From positions 124,001-188,000 of the IMG/VR virus record IMGVR_UViG_3300028654_000001: 64,000 nucleotides of DNA; one strand, written 5' to 3'. Source of the DNA: a virus. The notes beneath the pieces are model-generated. The model saw nothing but the letters and a program-made list of their open reading frames with translations, made no database searches and was not told where the DNA came from. Shown here piece by piece: positions 39,708-48,847 of the stretch; position 1 is the first letter of the stretch; each line of letters opens with the position of its first letter. Both the position numbers and the translations under genes were made by a program.

Positions 39708-40448
39708 TCACAAACTCACAACACGTGACTTAATGTCAGACGCCACCAACCGAGCCTGTCTATCGAGATCATACTGGCTTAGGTGTATATTACTTGTTAC
39801 TGTGGTGACGTCTAGAGATCCACCGACAATCGATGCATGGGCATCAGCGGCAACCATAGATGCTTGTGCTGCCCGTGCAGCTGGTAGGTAGGTTACATCC
39901 GGTCCAGGTGTATAGCTGTTGCAGAGCTGAATCACAGTCAGATGCAGTGAGGGTATCCCAAGTGCAGATCTGATCGTGGCAACACTGGTAGCAGTATCCG
40001 CCTGCCAAGTACTGGGTGTCCCCTCGTAGAGCATCGCCTCCCCTTGTGACCACACTAGGGTTATACTGCGAGGAGAAATCATGGCCGTCATCCGAGCCGA
40101 GATATATGCTGCCCAGGTGCTTACGACTTCTGCACGAAGATCAGCTGCGTTTATCCCGGGTCGACTGATGGTGCAAATGGACGGCCGAAGCCCAGTATAT
40201 CTCATTTGCGCCGCCAATGACGTAGCCAAATAACCACAAGGGAGCCCGGCTCCAGAAAGTCCCGGTGGGTACTCTTGCCCAGTATGCCACGAGTCGTCTA
40301 TTGAGTAGTTTTGTTGTGACCAGTTCCTATCGTGCTGCTCTCGACTCGGCCACTTCGTTAGCAAATCCCCATAAGGTCCGCAGTTAGACTGACCCACAAC
40401 AAAAACAACGTCACGGTAGTGGTATAGCTCTGAAGCTAGTGCAGTCAT
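39708..40448 (-). CDS. SGNH-hydrolase (sialate O-acetylesterase-like)
   Basis: The 246-residue product has FVVGQSNCGPYGD (nucleophile Ser about 21), a Gly and Asn region, WSQGEAMLYEG and NIHLSQYDLDRQ near the end carrying the catalytic His. This order matches carbohydrate O-acetylesterases. On a phage tail it would trim acetyl groups from surface sugars. It begins five bases past the fibre's stop. Confidence 0.8.
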   Translation of the reverse strand: MTALASELYHYRDVVFVVGQSNCGPYGDLLTKWPSREQHDRNWSQQNYSIDDSWHTGQEYPPGLSGAGLPCGYLATSLAAQMRYTGLRPSICTISRPGINAADLRAEVVSTWAAYISARMTAMISPRSITLVWSQGEAMLYEGTPSTWQADTATSVATIRSALGIPSLHLTVIQLCNSYTPGPDVTYLPAARAAQASMVAADAHASIVGGSLDVTTVTSNIHLSQYDLDRQARLVASDIKSRVVSL

Positions 40449-40452
40449 CAAA

Positions 40453-41979
40453 TCACCAAGCTATCCCTGACATTGTTAGCCAGTGCTGCATTTGTGTGTC
40501 ATCTCCAACTGAGGCCTGAACGCACCATCCGTGCAACACACAGTTGAGATAGTAGCTACCGAACCCAATACCCCACGGATTAGTCAAGATAGCTTGCGCT
40601 ACTCCAGTCACCAAGGACCCAGCCACACCATCGACATAAAGAATCACAGTTGAATTTGTACGACTGACGCGCAGCTCATAATTATGCTTTCCAACGACGC
40701 ATAAACCAACGGGACCCCCGCCAGGTGCAGCCTGCGAGTAACCAACGTTACTCCCGGCTGAGTTGAATCCTGTGGCACAATGAATGCCTACATATTGATT
40801 GGTCCCTGGGCATAAGAACAATAGCTCCCCGGCACCACTAGCCGAAGAAAGTGTCATTGTCCAACGCAAGGTGAAATCTGAAGTAGCTCCCGCTGCTCCC
40901 GCTGCCACACCAGTTACAGCTAAAGCTGTAGTACACGTAACACCTTTCAAAGCGGATGAGTAGGTCCCCTGATGACCAGCAGCAAAAGATAAGTTACGAC
41001 TAGCACCAGATGCATCAGGCCACGTCGGAACCAGGGCACCATCTGCCAGCCCCAGAGTGTCAGCGTAATACAGCTGTTCAGGGCTATCTGCTAGTATAGC
41101 AGCTCTAGCCACAAGCAGCCCGTCCGGTGTCTGGTCATCTGCGGACACGTCTGTCGTGTAAATACGAACATGACCTCGCACATTGAACTTGTATAGTGGG
41201 TCACCACTAATCTGTAGCTCAAGTGAGTTACCATTGGCGACCCATATAGGGTTCCACGTAATGTCCGTGACTTCAAGGGGTATGCCAAGAGATTGCGAGG
41301 TCACAATGAGAGAAGCAGACCCGATTCGATGAGCTGTACAAACCAGTGTGCCAGTCAAGAATTTTTGACCGGCGGCCGAGCACATAAGGTCCACCTCAGC
41401 TCTCACCACTGTGGACGGAGGCACCGGAAACGGAAGACCAGGATTTGACCCAACAACTGTTGTTATAGATACAGGGCCAGATCCGGCGGCGATAAAGGTC
41501 GTGGCCAATGACGCCCCTGAGGGGGTCTCCCAATCAGCAGCAGTCCCACTCGTAGCAGTCAGGACCTGTCCAGGGGTTGGAGCTGCTGCTGAAGAGACTG
41601 AGACTACTGTAGTGGCCGTTCTAATTCCAGAGGCTGTTCGATCATTGGAGAGACGAGAGTCACTGGTCTGAACCGTGTTCTGAGGGATCTCAGCTTCGAT
41701 CTCGGTCCTCAACTCATCGATACCACCTGCGGTCAGCACCCCAATTACTACCGATCCTGCCGCATGAGAGGAATCTGTTGTTCCCTCTACCCCTCTAAGC
41801 ACAGTCCAAGTTGTTCCTGAGATCCCAGTCACCAGCATTAGTTCCTGACCTATTCTGATCCGAAACTCTGGTTGATTAGGGAAATGAGTTGTGACTTGAA
41901 CCGAGATGCTCAAGTCACCAGATCCAACTGAGGTAGCTAATGTGGTTGAGGCTTGATTGGAGAATCTCTCAGTCGTCAT
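40453..41979 (-). CDS. Tail fibre with lectin-like C-terminus
   Basis: A 508-residue protein. Residues 1-110 (MTTERFSNQASTTLATSVGS, then LRGVEGTTDSSHAAGSVV) resemble an attachment region; the middle is Ala/Gly/Ser-rich; residues from about 290 (YYADTLGLADGALVPTWPDA) to the end fit a concanavalin-like lectin fold. Together with the esterase downstream it forms a receptor-recognition module. A broken duplicate of the first 36 residues lies at 38809-38931. Confidence 0.82.
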   Translation of the reverse strand: MTTERFSNQASTTLATSVGSGDLSISVQVTTHFPNQPEFRIRIGQELMLVTGISGTTWTVLRGVEGTTDSSHAAGSVVIGVLTAGGIDELRTEIEAEIPQNTVQTSDSRLSNDRTASGIRTATTVVSVSSAAAPTPGQVLTATSGTAADWETPSGASLATTFIAAGSGPVSITTVVGSNPGLPFPVPPSTVVRAEVDLMCSAAGQKFLTGTLVCTAHRIGSASLIVTSQSLGIPLEVTDITWNPIWVANGNSLELQISGDPLYKFNVRGHVRIYTTDVSADDQTPDGLLVARAAILADSPEQLYYADTLGLADGALVPTWPDASGASRNLSFAAGHQGTYSSALKGVTCTTALAVTGVAAGAAGATSDFTLRWTMTLSSASGAGELLFLCPGTNQYVGIHCATGFNSAGSNVGYSQAAPGGGPVGLCVVGKHNYELRVSRTNSTVILYVDGVAGSLVTGVAQAILTNPWGIGFGSYYLNCVLHGWCVQASVGDDTQMQHWLTMSGIAW

Positions 41980-42061
41980 GCTGAAGATTCTTTCATAGGA
42001 ACATTATTAGTACTCATCCCTGTGTAAACCACTTCAGTAGTGGTCCGGTGTAGTAGCTTGA

Positions 42062-42316
42062 GTGTCACACTTAGAAGACTACCGCCGAGAGATGCTTGAG
42101 CTCCACCTGGCTCGTGTAGAAGCTGGTGGGACCCTCACTCAAGATAAAGAGTCCGAGTTCGTTGAACGATTGGATCATCATTGGATGGCCATGTCCGAAG
42201 AGGACCAGAGTACAATCGAAGAGGCATTGGCGGGGTTGAAGGTATCGGGAGAACCTAAACTATTAGATCGGGAAGTTTTCATTGGGAGTCAGACAACTCC
42301 ACGAACCTCCCTTTGA
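42062..42316 (+). CDS. Small helical hypothetical protein
   Basis: An 84-residue helical, acidic product (LHLARVEAGGTLTQDKESEF). Start is GTG 42062 or ATG 42092; no good ribosome site. First of three rightward genes. Confidence 0.62.
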   Translation: MSHLEDYRREMLELHLARVEAGGTLTQDKESEFVERLDHHWMAMSEEDQSTIEEALAGLKVSGEPKLLDREVFIGSQTTPRTSL

Positions 42317-42323
42317 GGACCCT

Positions 42324-42584
42324 ATGGAACCGAAGAGAGACTTCCCAGACACTGATGAATACGGGAACCGAAAGGCCGTCTGCAAGCGGTGCCATGTCCC
42401 AATGCCGGACTGTGAGCCGATGTCAAGACGTGGTGAGTTCTATCATCCACGGGAAGACAAGGAGGGGAAGCCTCACTGGTGTCGAAACTCTGGCAAGACA
42501 TTCACCATGGATGACATGGAAGTTGAGCCCTTCCAACGAAAGGGTAGACGTAGGGCACAAAAGAGGCTAGGGATCAGAGCGTGA
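42324..42584 (+). CDS. Small zinc-binding protein
   Basis: GAGG precedes ATG 42324. The 86-residue product has VCKRCHVPMPDC and WCRNSGK with a basic tail (RKGRRRAQKRLGIRA), so it may bind zinc and nucleic acid. Confidence 0.7.
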   Translation: MEPKRDFPDTDEYGNRKAVCKRCHVPMPDCEPMSRRGEFYHPREDKEGKPHWCRNSGKTFTMDDMEVEPFQRKGRRRAQKRLGIRA

Positions 42585-42904
42585 TCCGATTAGAACTGAA
42601 GGTTGATACCTCAACACACTACTTCCAACCTACTTGGGTTAGACACGGGATATTCCTGAAGCTCAAGGGGGCCGAACAGGAACCCTACCCGAGACTTTGG
42701 GTTCAATGCCTCAAGATGTATGGATCGGCTGAGACAACCAAGGTACGGCTCATTCAGGTTCCTCGAGGTCCGGCAATCGTCATGAGCATGGCTGAGCTAG
42801 AAGAGAAGTATGAGTCCGCTGGATCTCGTACTATCTATGATCCAATCCCTGAAGTAGAAGATACTTCAGTCTTCAATGCGACTGAGTTCTATCAAGGTAA
42901 GTAA
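42581..42904 (+). CDS. Hypothetical beta-rich protein
   Basis: A 107-residue product whose GTG overlaps the upstream TGA as GTGA. Beta-rich (KVDTSTHYFQPTWVRHGIFL), acidic end. Function unknown. Confidence 0.7.
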   Translation: MIRLELKVDTSTHYFQPTWVRHGIFLKLKGAEQEPYPRLWVQCLKMYGSAETTKVRLIQVPRGPAIVMSMAELEEKYESAGSRTIYDPIPEVEDTSVFNATEFYQGK

Positions 42905-42907
42905 GTT

Positions 42908-42934
42908 CAGGTGATTTGAATCACCTGACTTTTG
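42908..42934 (+). terminator. Intrinsic terminator
   Basis: TCAGGTGAT-TTGA-ATCACCTGA is a perfect nine-base stem followed by CTTTTG. Confidence 0.8.
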
Positions 42935-43029
42935 AGTGCATGAGTTGTGGAGCAAGCCAATCAGATAGCTGGACTCGAGTTTGCAGATTAGTAGGACCAG
43001 GGGCCTGTTGTTAGTTTATGAATTATTTA

Positions 43030-43060
43030 GGTGAGAATCAGAGGTCCCACCCGTAGTATC
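43030..43060 (+). promoter_or_regulatory. Fixed-spacing promoter element
   Basis: GAGAAT-N15-TAGTATC on plus. A short leader (with AGGTGTTC...ACCTGA pairing) separates it from ATG 43119. Confidence 0.65.
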
Positions 43061-43118
43061 AGGTGTTCAGAATGCTAAAAACCTGATATAGGATGGATTT
43101 ATGCAGAGGACCCACTAA

Positions 43119-43688
43119 ATGGAACTACCAAAAGGCTACTCAGAAGAGTCCATTGCGCATCGAGCTCATGATGCTATCGCCCTGATACAGGCCAAGCTCA
43201 CCGGAATGGGCATTGAATCGAGCGTGAGTATCAACTGGTACTGGTACACGCTGATGATCAGCACCCCAGAGACCTACAGGGCAATTGAGGTTCGTGAGCA
43301 GGCAGAACCCGGTCTGACCCCGTCGAAGTTGCTCTACATCTTTGAGACCATTCGCGTCAACCGAGATGGGGAGATACTCTACCGTGGCCCAACCATTGAG
43401 GAAGATCTCCCAAACTTGGAAGAAGAGCTCATAGTCGAAGTCGAGAGGCAACACGATTGGGTAAAGAGTTCCATCCAGAGAAGAGAGGCTCTCAAAGAAG
43501 AAGAGGACACTCGGCGCCAGACACTCGAAAAACTCAACGAGGACTTCCCAAGATACCGGAAAGGGATCAGCTGCTACAACAAGATTGGTAAGGGAACTCG
43601 CTTCGCGGTGACCATTCAAGATCTTACTGAGGAGCAACTTCGAATAGTCCTCCAGATGTTCCCAGGAGAATCTAGTGAAGAAGTCTAA
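43119..43688 (+). CDS. Hypothetical protein with coiled region
   Basis: A 189-residue product: alpha/beta start, then a charged helical stretch (SSIQRREALKEEEDTRRQTL) and a C-terminal alpha/beta segment. Function unknown. Confidence 0.72.
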   Translation: MELPKGYSEESIAHRAHDAIALIQAKLTGMGIESSVSINWYWYTLMISTPETYRAIEVREQAEPGLTPSKLLYIFETIRVNRDGEILYRGPTIEEDLPNLEEELIVEVERQHDWVKSSIQRREALKEEEDTRRQTLEKLNEDFPRYRKGISCYNKIGKGTRFAVTIQDLTEEQLRIVLQMFPGESSEEV

Positions 43689-44019
43689 AAAACATAGGGC
43701 AGCAATCAACCCCATCAACTACTTCAAGGAAGCTCTCGAGTCCCTCACCGGCAAGAAGCTCCCCATGCGGGTTCCTCGCTTCAAGGCTAGCCGTATGAGT
43801 GATGAGAACCAGTACAAGCTTCAGGAGTGGTGCGTCGATAATGCCCAACCCCCTTGGGCTACTGGTCTCTCAATGATTGAAGCGGCCGAACTCATTGTCC
43901 AGGGTGCCATCGAGAACGGTAATATCGAAGGACCACCACGTAATGCTAAGTTCAGCGGTGGTGGGGTCCTAAGTGAGAGGGAAGATGGGACCTTCACGAA
44001 CTACAGCAAGAATCTATAG
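43675..44019 (+). CDS. Hypothetical basic-start protein
   Basis: GTG 43675 (MKKSKKHRAAINPINYFKEA) overlaps the upstream gene by 14 bases. The 114-residue product has no recognised motif. Confidence 0.65.
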   Translation: MKKSKKHRAAINPINYFKEALESLTGKKLPMRVPRFKASRMSDENQYKLQEWCVDNAQPPWATGLSMIEAAELIVQGAIENGNIEGPPRNAKFSGGGVLSEREDGTFTNYSKNL

Positions 44020-44066
44020 TACTTAACTAACTTAACTTGTAACTGTAAAACCAACAGGAAGAGAAA

Positions 44067-44924
44067 ATGATATCTAAATTGGTAGCAATTCTGGCACTAT
44101 TAGCAATTTCATGCGGAGCAACACACTCAGAATCTGAAGGAACTTCAGAAAACCAAAGCCTGGGCGAAGTTAGGGCAAGTATACAACTTTCGCCTGGAAT
44201 AACCATCACCCAAATTTCCTATGCACTATCGTGCACTCCAATACCGGTGCCAAGTCAAGTAGCCACTGGTGTTTGGCAAGTAACTGCAGATTCCACTGGT
44301 CAAGCAAAAGTAGATGGATCTATTGGCGGGCTTGACCCAAGTGATACTTGTACTCTTGTACTTACAGCACAGGATTCATGGGGCGCAGCCAATGGCAACA
44401 TTCAAAATTGCCGGGTTAAAGCCGACGGGTTGCCAGTCGGTGGGGGTAAGGTTCAAGTTAACCTAGTGTGTACCGATAATGATGTAGTCGGTTCAAACTC
44501 AGGGAACATTACGGCGGCTGTCACAGTAACCCAAGGGGCGCCTTACCAATGTAGTAGGGTTGCATGGTATTCGAGTTCAGAGTATATGTCGCCAATTCAG
44601 TACGTGGGTGATGCATTTGCTTTGGACATGGCAGTTACTGTTCCAACATCGCCGCAGACTGTCACCTGGACCAGCAACGATGGTGCCGCCTATTGGTACC
44701 AAGGGGCTATATACTCGAACGTCTTTACGCTAACCGGGAATCCTGCAACGGACCCAGCCACCTCTGGAAATCCAGGGAGCCCAGCTCAGGTGATGTACTG
44801 CTACACAAGTGGCAACTTCACCCTCACCCTAACAGTTCAAGATACAACTCCAGGGCTGCTAATTAATGGTCAGCCTGGTTTTTGTCCGGCTTTCAGCAAT
44901 ACCTTCCAGATTACCTGTAATTAG
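44067..44924 (+). CDS. Secreted lipoprotein
   Basis: A signal peptide (MISKLVAILALLAISCG) ends in a lipobox with Cys17, so the mature 269 residues would be lipid-anchored. The outer part is beta-rich with paired Cys and Thr/Ser/Gly-rich loops. Codon and base use are less biased than in neighbours (more A and T in the third position), AGGAAGAG precedes the ATG and a strong terminator follows. This looks like a recently acquired cargo gene. Confidence 0.8.
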   Translation: MISKLVAILALLAISCGATHSESEGTSENQSLGEVRASIQLSPGITITQISYALSCTPIPVPSQVATGVWQVTADSTGQAKVDGSIGGLDPSDTCTLVLTAQDSWGAANGNIQNCRVKADGLPVGGGKVQVNLVCTDNDVVGSNSGNITAAVTVTQGAPYQCSRVAWYSSSEYMSPIQYVGDAFALDMAVTVPTSPQTVTWTSNDGAAYWYQGAIYSNVFTLTGNPATDPATSGNPGSPAQVMYCYTSGNFTLTLTVQDTTPGLLINGQPGFCPAFSNTFQITCN

Positions 44925-44938
44925 TCAATCTCCGGAAC

Positions 44939-44984
44939 GAAAACGATGTTGGGTAATGAAGAGTTATCCAACATCGTTTTTGCG
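44939..44984 (+). terminator. Intrinsic terminator of the lipoprotein gene
   Basis: AAAACGATGTTGG-N14-CCAACATCGTTTTTGCG: long stem with T run. Confidence 0.88.
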
Positions 44985-45060
44985 TTTCAATAATCTGATT
45001 CATACTCAAGTTAACTGTGCTACGAAGCCATAGTTAATCTTCTTTTGACCCTGCTTCTAT

Positions 45061-45399
45061 ATGAAGCTTTCGTCAGATCCGGCTCAAAGAGTAGTCCGAA
45101 GGGTACTCAATGCCAACAAGAGCCCCATGGTGTCTGTTCTCTACGGAACCATGGGGCTCAAAAATAGTTATCAGGGTCCATTCTCTGAGACTACTAAGTG
45201 TGTGAAGTGTGGTAAGACTGCCCGCATTGCGATGGTAGTCATGGAAGAGGGGACTGGTCAGGATGAGGGTCCCTATGTAGCGGACGTTCACCAAAACGAG
45301 CTAGGAAAGTTTTGGGTTCATGATGTGATATCCGCCGCCACTTACCTGTGTACTGACGGGGACTGTGCAACGGCCACGACGCTCTGGAACCAGAGTTAG
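45061..45399 (+). CDS. Zinc-binding protein with RVVRRV N-terminus
   Basis: A 112-residue product starting MKLSSDPAQRVVRRVLNANK, partly like the MNDL...RV leader. It then has CVKCGKTARI and CTDGDCATA, a likely zinc site. Faces gene 45406 tail to tail. Confidence 0.72.
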   Translation: MKLSSDPAQRVVRRVLNANKSPMVSVLYGTMGLKNSYQGPFSETTKCVKCGKTARIAMVVMEEGTGQDEGPYVADVHQNELGKFWVHDVISAATYLCTDGDCATATTLWNQS

Positions 45400-45405
45400 C
45401 TAGCA

Positions 45406-45864
45406 TTACCACTTGACATCTTCAAGTGCTGCTTCTGCCCAATACCCTCCTGGGCCTGCCCAAATAACCTTAGGTGGGTCTGGGCGGTGAAAAATAGAAC
45501 TACCCATAGCTTTCCAAGCTGTAGATCCTTCGTTAACGTGGTGAGCTATCACCTTGTAAGTCTTTCCAGCTGGTTTCTCAGGTTTACCAACCACCTTAAC
45601 GAGGGTTCCCTTAGGGATAAGGATCTCTTTCCCCTTAAGATTAGGGATAGGCTCTCCAACTCCATACTTAGGTGGTTTTACACCACGACGTCGATCTTCA
45701 TCCCCTACTAACCAACCTTCATTATAGTCAGAATCAACCCACTCAGATAACTTTGGGTCTGGATCTTTTCCTTGAAGGCCATCCATATACCCCTCGTGAG
45801 TCCAATTACTAGTTCTAGATACTACCCTTCGAACTACTCTGGTTATGATTCCTAGATCGTTCAT
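45406..45864 (-). CDS. Protein with detachable N-terminal leader, paralogue A
   Basis: The 152-residue product begins MNDLGIITRVVRRVVSRT, then GYMDGLQGKDPDPKLSEWVD and ends in GPGGYWAEAALEDVKW. The paralogue 59738-60172 has the same body (GYMDAFYGKDQDP to GAGGYWAEADLNDI) but starts without the leader. Upstream TAGTATCGAGT-ATG resembles the promoter's -10 end. Confidence 0.82.
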   Translation of the reverse strand: MNDLGIITRVVRRVVSRTSNWTHEGYMDGLQGKDPDPKLSEWVDSDYNEGWLVGDEDRRRGVKPPKYGVGEPIPNLKGKEILIPKGTLVKVVGKPEKPAGKTYKVIAHHVNEGSTAWKAMGSSIFHRPDPPKVIWAGPGGYWAEAALEDVKW

Positions 45865-45964
45865 ACTCGATACTAGTTCATAAGTAAGTTATACCCCTGA
45901 TTGTTTCATTGGAAAGGTACTACCATTCAGGGGTACTCCAAACCGAGACGCTCTGAAACCAGAG

Positions 45965-46687
45965 TTAGATCTTAGTATCCATCCAAACACAAGTCTTCCC
46001 AGGTACCATCCCCTGCTTGGTGAAGAACTGGACTGCTCCACTTGTAGGGCATGCCCAAGCATAGAGGTAGGTCACACCCTGCTTCTTGAGTTCGTCAACA
46101 ACGCCTCGATACAATCTGACTGCTAGACTCGAACCCCGCCACTTCTCAGCTACAGCAATGTACACAAGACAGGCTTGAGTTGGATCATCACAGTGATCAG
46201 GATCTCCAGTTTGACCCAAGCAGAAGCCTTGAATCTCACCTTCCTTATCACACGCCAAGAAAACAACAGCACAGGGATTCTCAAGTGTAACCCTGAGTTC
46301 ATCTTCGCTCATGAATTCCACTTGGGAGCTTACTTTTATCTCAGGGATAGTAATCCCAAAAGAGTGGATACTCTCAGCATCTTTCGCGGTTGCTCGATGA
46401 ATTGTAAGGTCGAAGTCGTCTTCTGATCTGATCCTAGTATTCTGAGCTAACCTGTCTTTTACTGTGCCCTTAGACCGATTCTTGTTATACTCGAGGATAT
46501 CCTCGTAGACCTCTCGTGGCATCATTAGGTGCACGACACCATTATCATCCGTGAGTGCTACAGCACCGTCAGGATCGTTCTCATCCATGAGTCGGGCCTG
46601 AATGCACTTACCCGAAAAGGCAAACGGGATGCGGTCGAGTTCCTCAAAGGCAGCCTTGACGGCGGCTAGGTCAATATCATCAGCCAT
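45965..46687 (-). CDS. GNAT N-acetyltransferase
   Basis: In a 240-residue protein the C-terminal 150 residues are a GNAT domain: HRATAKDAESIHSFG start, VVFLACDKEGEIQGFCLGQT strand pair, and EKWRGSSLAVRLYRGVVDEL with the acetyl-CoA loop and helix. An N-terminal 90-residue part is unassigned. The substrate is unknown. The start has a degenerate promoter end (TAGCTTA, GCTC, ATG). Confidence 0.82.
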   Translation of the reverse strand: MADDIDLAAVKAAFEELDRIPFAFSGKCIQARLMDENDPDGAVALTDDNGVVHLMMPREVYEDILEYNKNRSKGTVKDRLAQNTRIRSEDDFDLTIHRATAKDAESIHSFGITIPEIKVSSQVEFMSEDELRVTLENPCAVVFLACDKEGEIQGFCLGQTGDPDHCDDPTQACLVYIAVAEKWRGSSLAVRLYRGVVDELKKQGVTYLYAWACPTSGAVQFFTKQGMVPGKTCVWMDTKI

Positions 46688-46709
46688 GAGCTAAGCTACA
46701 CCGGAGACG

Positions 46710-47192
46710 TCAGATCACTTCTTCTCGGTGAAACCTATCTGGGGGCCATTGCTTGGACTTGGTGTGGTCCTCCTCGCACTCCTCAAGAAGTAGATCCCTT
46801 ATGCGTGAATCAGCAAAGTACAGACTAGTATCCCAGGGTGGTGTTCCTTCCAGGTAATTAGTCCACTGAGATTTCGAGACTGGATCGAACTTTCCCTCAA
46901 TCCAATACTCCACCTCGTCCCCTTCGAAGCTGGTATGCTCCACCACCTGTCCAGTCCAGATATAGAGCCCGTCAGAGGGGATCTGAACCTCCATATCTTC
47001 TTCGAAGTGGTCCTGCATGTACCCATCTTCATAAAGGAAGTCGAGCCCTGGTCCGATATACAACAAAACCTTGGGCATCCCAAATACGATCACAACAAGG
47101 GCCTTCTCAGGAGGCAAATCTCTCCTACCCTTGTAAACCAAACCTCTCACCGAGATGAAAGGCTCTGTTTCATCAGAGGGGTAGAAACTCAA
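46710..47192 (-). CDS. Protein with variant C-terminal tag
   Basis: A 160-residue alpha/beta protein that ends PPDRFHREEVI, close to PPTRFEREDVI at 56177. The tag's Arg-Phe-x-Arg-Glu core is kept with Thr to Asp and Glu to His changes. Function unknown. Confidence 0.72.
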   Translation of the reverse strand: MSFYPSDETEPFISVRGLVYKGRRDLPPEKALVVIVFGMPKVLLYIGPGLDFLYEDGYMQDHFEEDMEVQIPSDGLYIWTGQVVEHTSFEGDEVEYWIEGKFDPVSKSQWTNYLEGTPPWDTSLYFADSRIRDLLLEECEEDHTKSKQWPPDRFHREEVI

Positions 47193-47631
47193 TGGGTACG
47201 CTCAAATCCCTTCCGTGAGTAGTGAGCTCCACGCCCATGAAACCCATCTCGTGGATGGTCGCCAAAGGCAGCAATTTCTTCAAGTTGTCAAGGCTTTTTT
47301 GGATTGAGGTCCTAGTACTCTCTGTGAGTCCTTCAACCAAAGGGCTGATAATAGAGAACTCCATTATTGGAAAGGGGTGGTCATTGTCAGCTTCAACCCG
47401 AATCTTGTTCAAGACACCAATCTGATCACCCCCAACGAATACCCTAGCCTTGGGGACACATCGAGCAGGCTTACCCGAGGGTGTGTCAGTCAGTAAGCTT
47501 CCCTGTTGAACAAATACCAACAGGTCATCTTCGGATACCTCTACTACCTGTTGAAACACTTTTGATAACTGAGCTTCTGTACGTCGTACAACGAACACTT
47601 TATCAAACTCTCCGACTTCGATTGTTGGCAT
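47173..47631 (-). CDS. Hypothetical protein
   Basis: A 152-residue product (VGEFDKVFVVRRTEAQLSKV) with a mixed fold. AAGGAG precedes ATG 47631. Overlaps the next gene by 20 bases. No tag. Confidence 0.72.
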   Translation of the reverse strand: MPTIEVGEFDKVFVVRRTEAQLSKVFQQVVEVSEDDLLVFVQQGSLLTDTPSGKPARCVPKARVFVGGDQIGVLNKIRVEADNDHPFPIMEFSIISPLVEGLTESTRTSIQKSLDNLKKLLPLATIHEMGFMGVELTTHGRDLSVPIEFLPL

Positions 47632-47659
47632 GGGTCTCCTTGAGGGTAGCTACACCAAA

Positions 47660-47953
47660 TCAGCTAGGTCGATCCATAATGGTTGCAATGTTTTCTGGCC
47701 CGAACTCTACAAGCTCTCCGCACTCAGGAGCCCCTACGAAGAATGAAACGTTATCCAGGGTACCTTTGAATCGAGGTCCTGGTAGAACTTCCATAACCTT
47801 AACCCACATCCGGTCACAGCTCCCCGATGGGTAGTGGAAGTGAAGCTTGACGTAATCCCCTACTTGTAGTGCCTCCCGTTCAGTACGCTGAACAATATGG
47901 AAGGTTGTAGGATACTTCTGATTCATCTCTTCAACATTGGCTAGCGTGTACAT
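47660..47953 (-). CDS. DUF2314-like protein
   Basis: The 97-residue product has LQVGDYVKLHFHYPSGSCDR, MWVKVMEVLPGPRFKGTLDN and VEFGPENIATI, the order of conserved positions of DUF2314-type domains. Function of that family is not known. Confidence 0.7.
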   Translation of the reverse strand: MYTLANVEEMNQKYPTTFHIVQRTEREALQVGDYVKLHFHYPSGSCDRMWVKVMEVLPGPRFKGTLDNVSFFVGAPECGELVEFGPENIATIMDRPS

Positions 47954-48393
47954 TAGATCACTGGCTCCCTCTCGAATCGAGTTGGGTGGGTGATGTCAAG
48001 AGACTTCAAATTGACTGGAGATACGAGCTTGTATCTCGGGTTGAACTCTGGAAGGTTCATCTCCACGTGGTGTCCACGGAAGTAGATGGTAACGTGCCAT
48101 ATCAAATGAGAGTGGAGGTCATCACCCAGGATGATCTGAACATTATCCTCGAAGGGGAATTCCAATACCCAGGAAGTGGCCATCCGATTCCTTTTTGGAA
48201 TTAGACGGTACAGCCCTGGCTCTAACCGATCTACTCGGCGTCCCTCAATATACTCTTCCTTAATGTGGCACTTGACAACTGCGTAGTTTGGGACATCAAT
48301 GACCAGAGCCTCTTGGTACTTAAGAGGGTTGAACTCTAGCTTGAACTTCATGCATGTGATGTCCTTGCCAGTCCGGTTGAACTTGATGATCAT
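47953..48393 (-). CDS. C-terminally tagged hypothetical protein
   Basis: ATG 48393 preferred to TTG 48399. A 146-residue beta-rich protein ending THPTRFEREPVI. The same ending closes 51298-51660 on the other strand although the bodies are unrelated. Confidence 0.82.
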   Translation of the reverse strand: MIIKFNRTGKDITCMKFKLEFNPLKYQEALVIDVPNYAVVKCHIKEEYIEGRRVDRLEPGLYRLIPKRNRMATSWVLEFPFEDNVQIILGDDLHSHLIWHVTIYFRGHHVEMNLPEFNPRYKLVSPVNLKSLDITHPTRFEREPVI

Positions 48394-48496
48394 CCACAAG
48401 AACCATAAACCACGGTAATCTAGCTGTCAACGAATAACCAGGTTGTATCGGCCGTATAGCCTATTGTGAACTCCTCAAGATACGTTGGGTAACCAT

Positions 48497-48847
48497 TCAG
48501 TCAAGCCATCCTCGCTTTCGGCGGTAGGCCTTCTGAACGCTTCCGTATACCACCGTAAAGGTCCACTCATATGAAGAGAAAATACCCCCTGTGATGAACA
48601 GCCACCAGACCCAGCGGTGCAGCTTGTACCACCTGGGTCTGAACACAACACAGGTCTCTCCCTCGTAGTCAGATGCAGAAGCTCCGTCGACTGGTTCCTC
48701 GAGCAAGTACAAGGCCTCTTCAGAGATAGAGTAACCTTCGATCTTGGTCGGATTGATGTGGTCACATACACCGCCCTTGGGTGGCTCCTTCCCTGGTTTA
48801 CGCGGCGGGCGGAGACCTTCCCAGTAGGACTCGATGTCATCAGTCAT
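48497..48847 (-). CDS. N-terminally tagged membrane-region protein
   Basis: ATG 48847 overlaps the upstream stop as TGATG. The product begins MTDDIESYWEGLRPPRKPGK. Near residue 80, LHRWVWWLFITGGIFSSYEW is a hydrophobic stretch that could span a membrane. Function unknown. Confidence 0.8.
   Translation of the reverse strand: MTDDIESYWEGLRPPRKPGKEPPKGGVCDHINPTKIEGYSISEEALYLLEEPVDGASASDYEGETCVVFRPRWYKLHRWVWWLFITGGIFSSYEWTFTVVYGSVQKAYRRKRGWLD

Noticed and set aside
42941-43012. 24-codon Cys-rich ORF after the terminator
   Set aside because: Very short, no ribosome site, directly after a terminator and before the next promoter.
43140-43718. Minus-strand 192-codon ORF
   Set aside because: Antisense of 43119-43688; the plus frame has the promoter, coupling and plausible composition.
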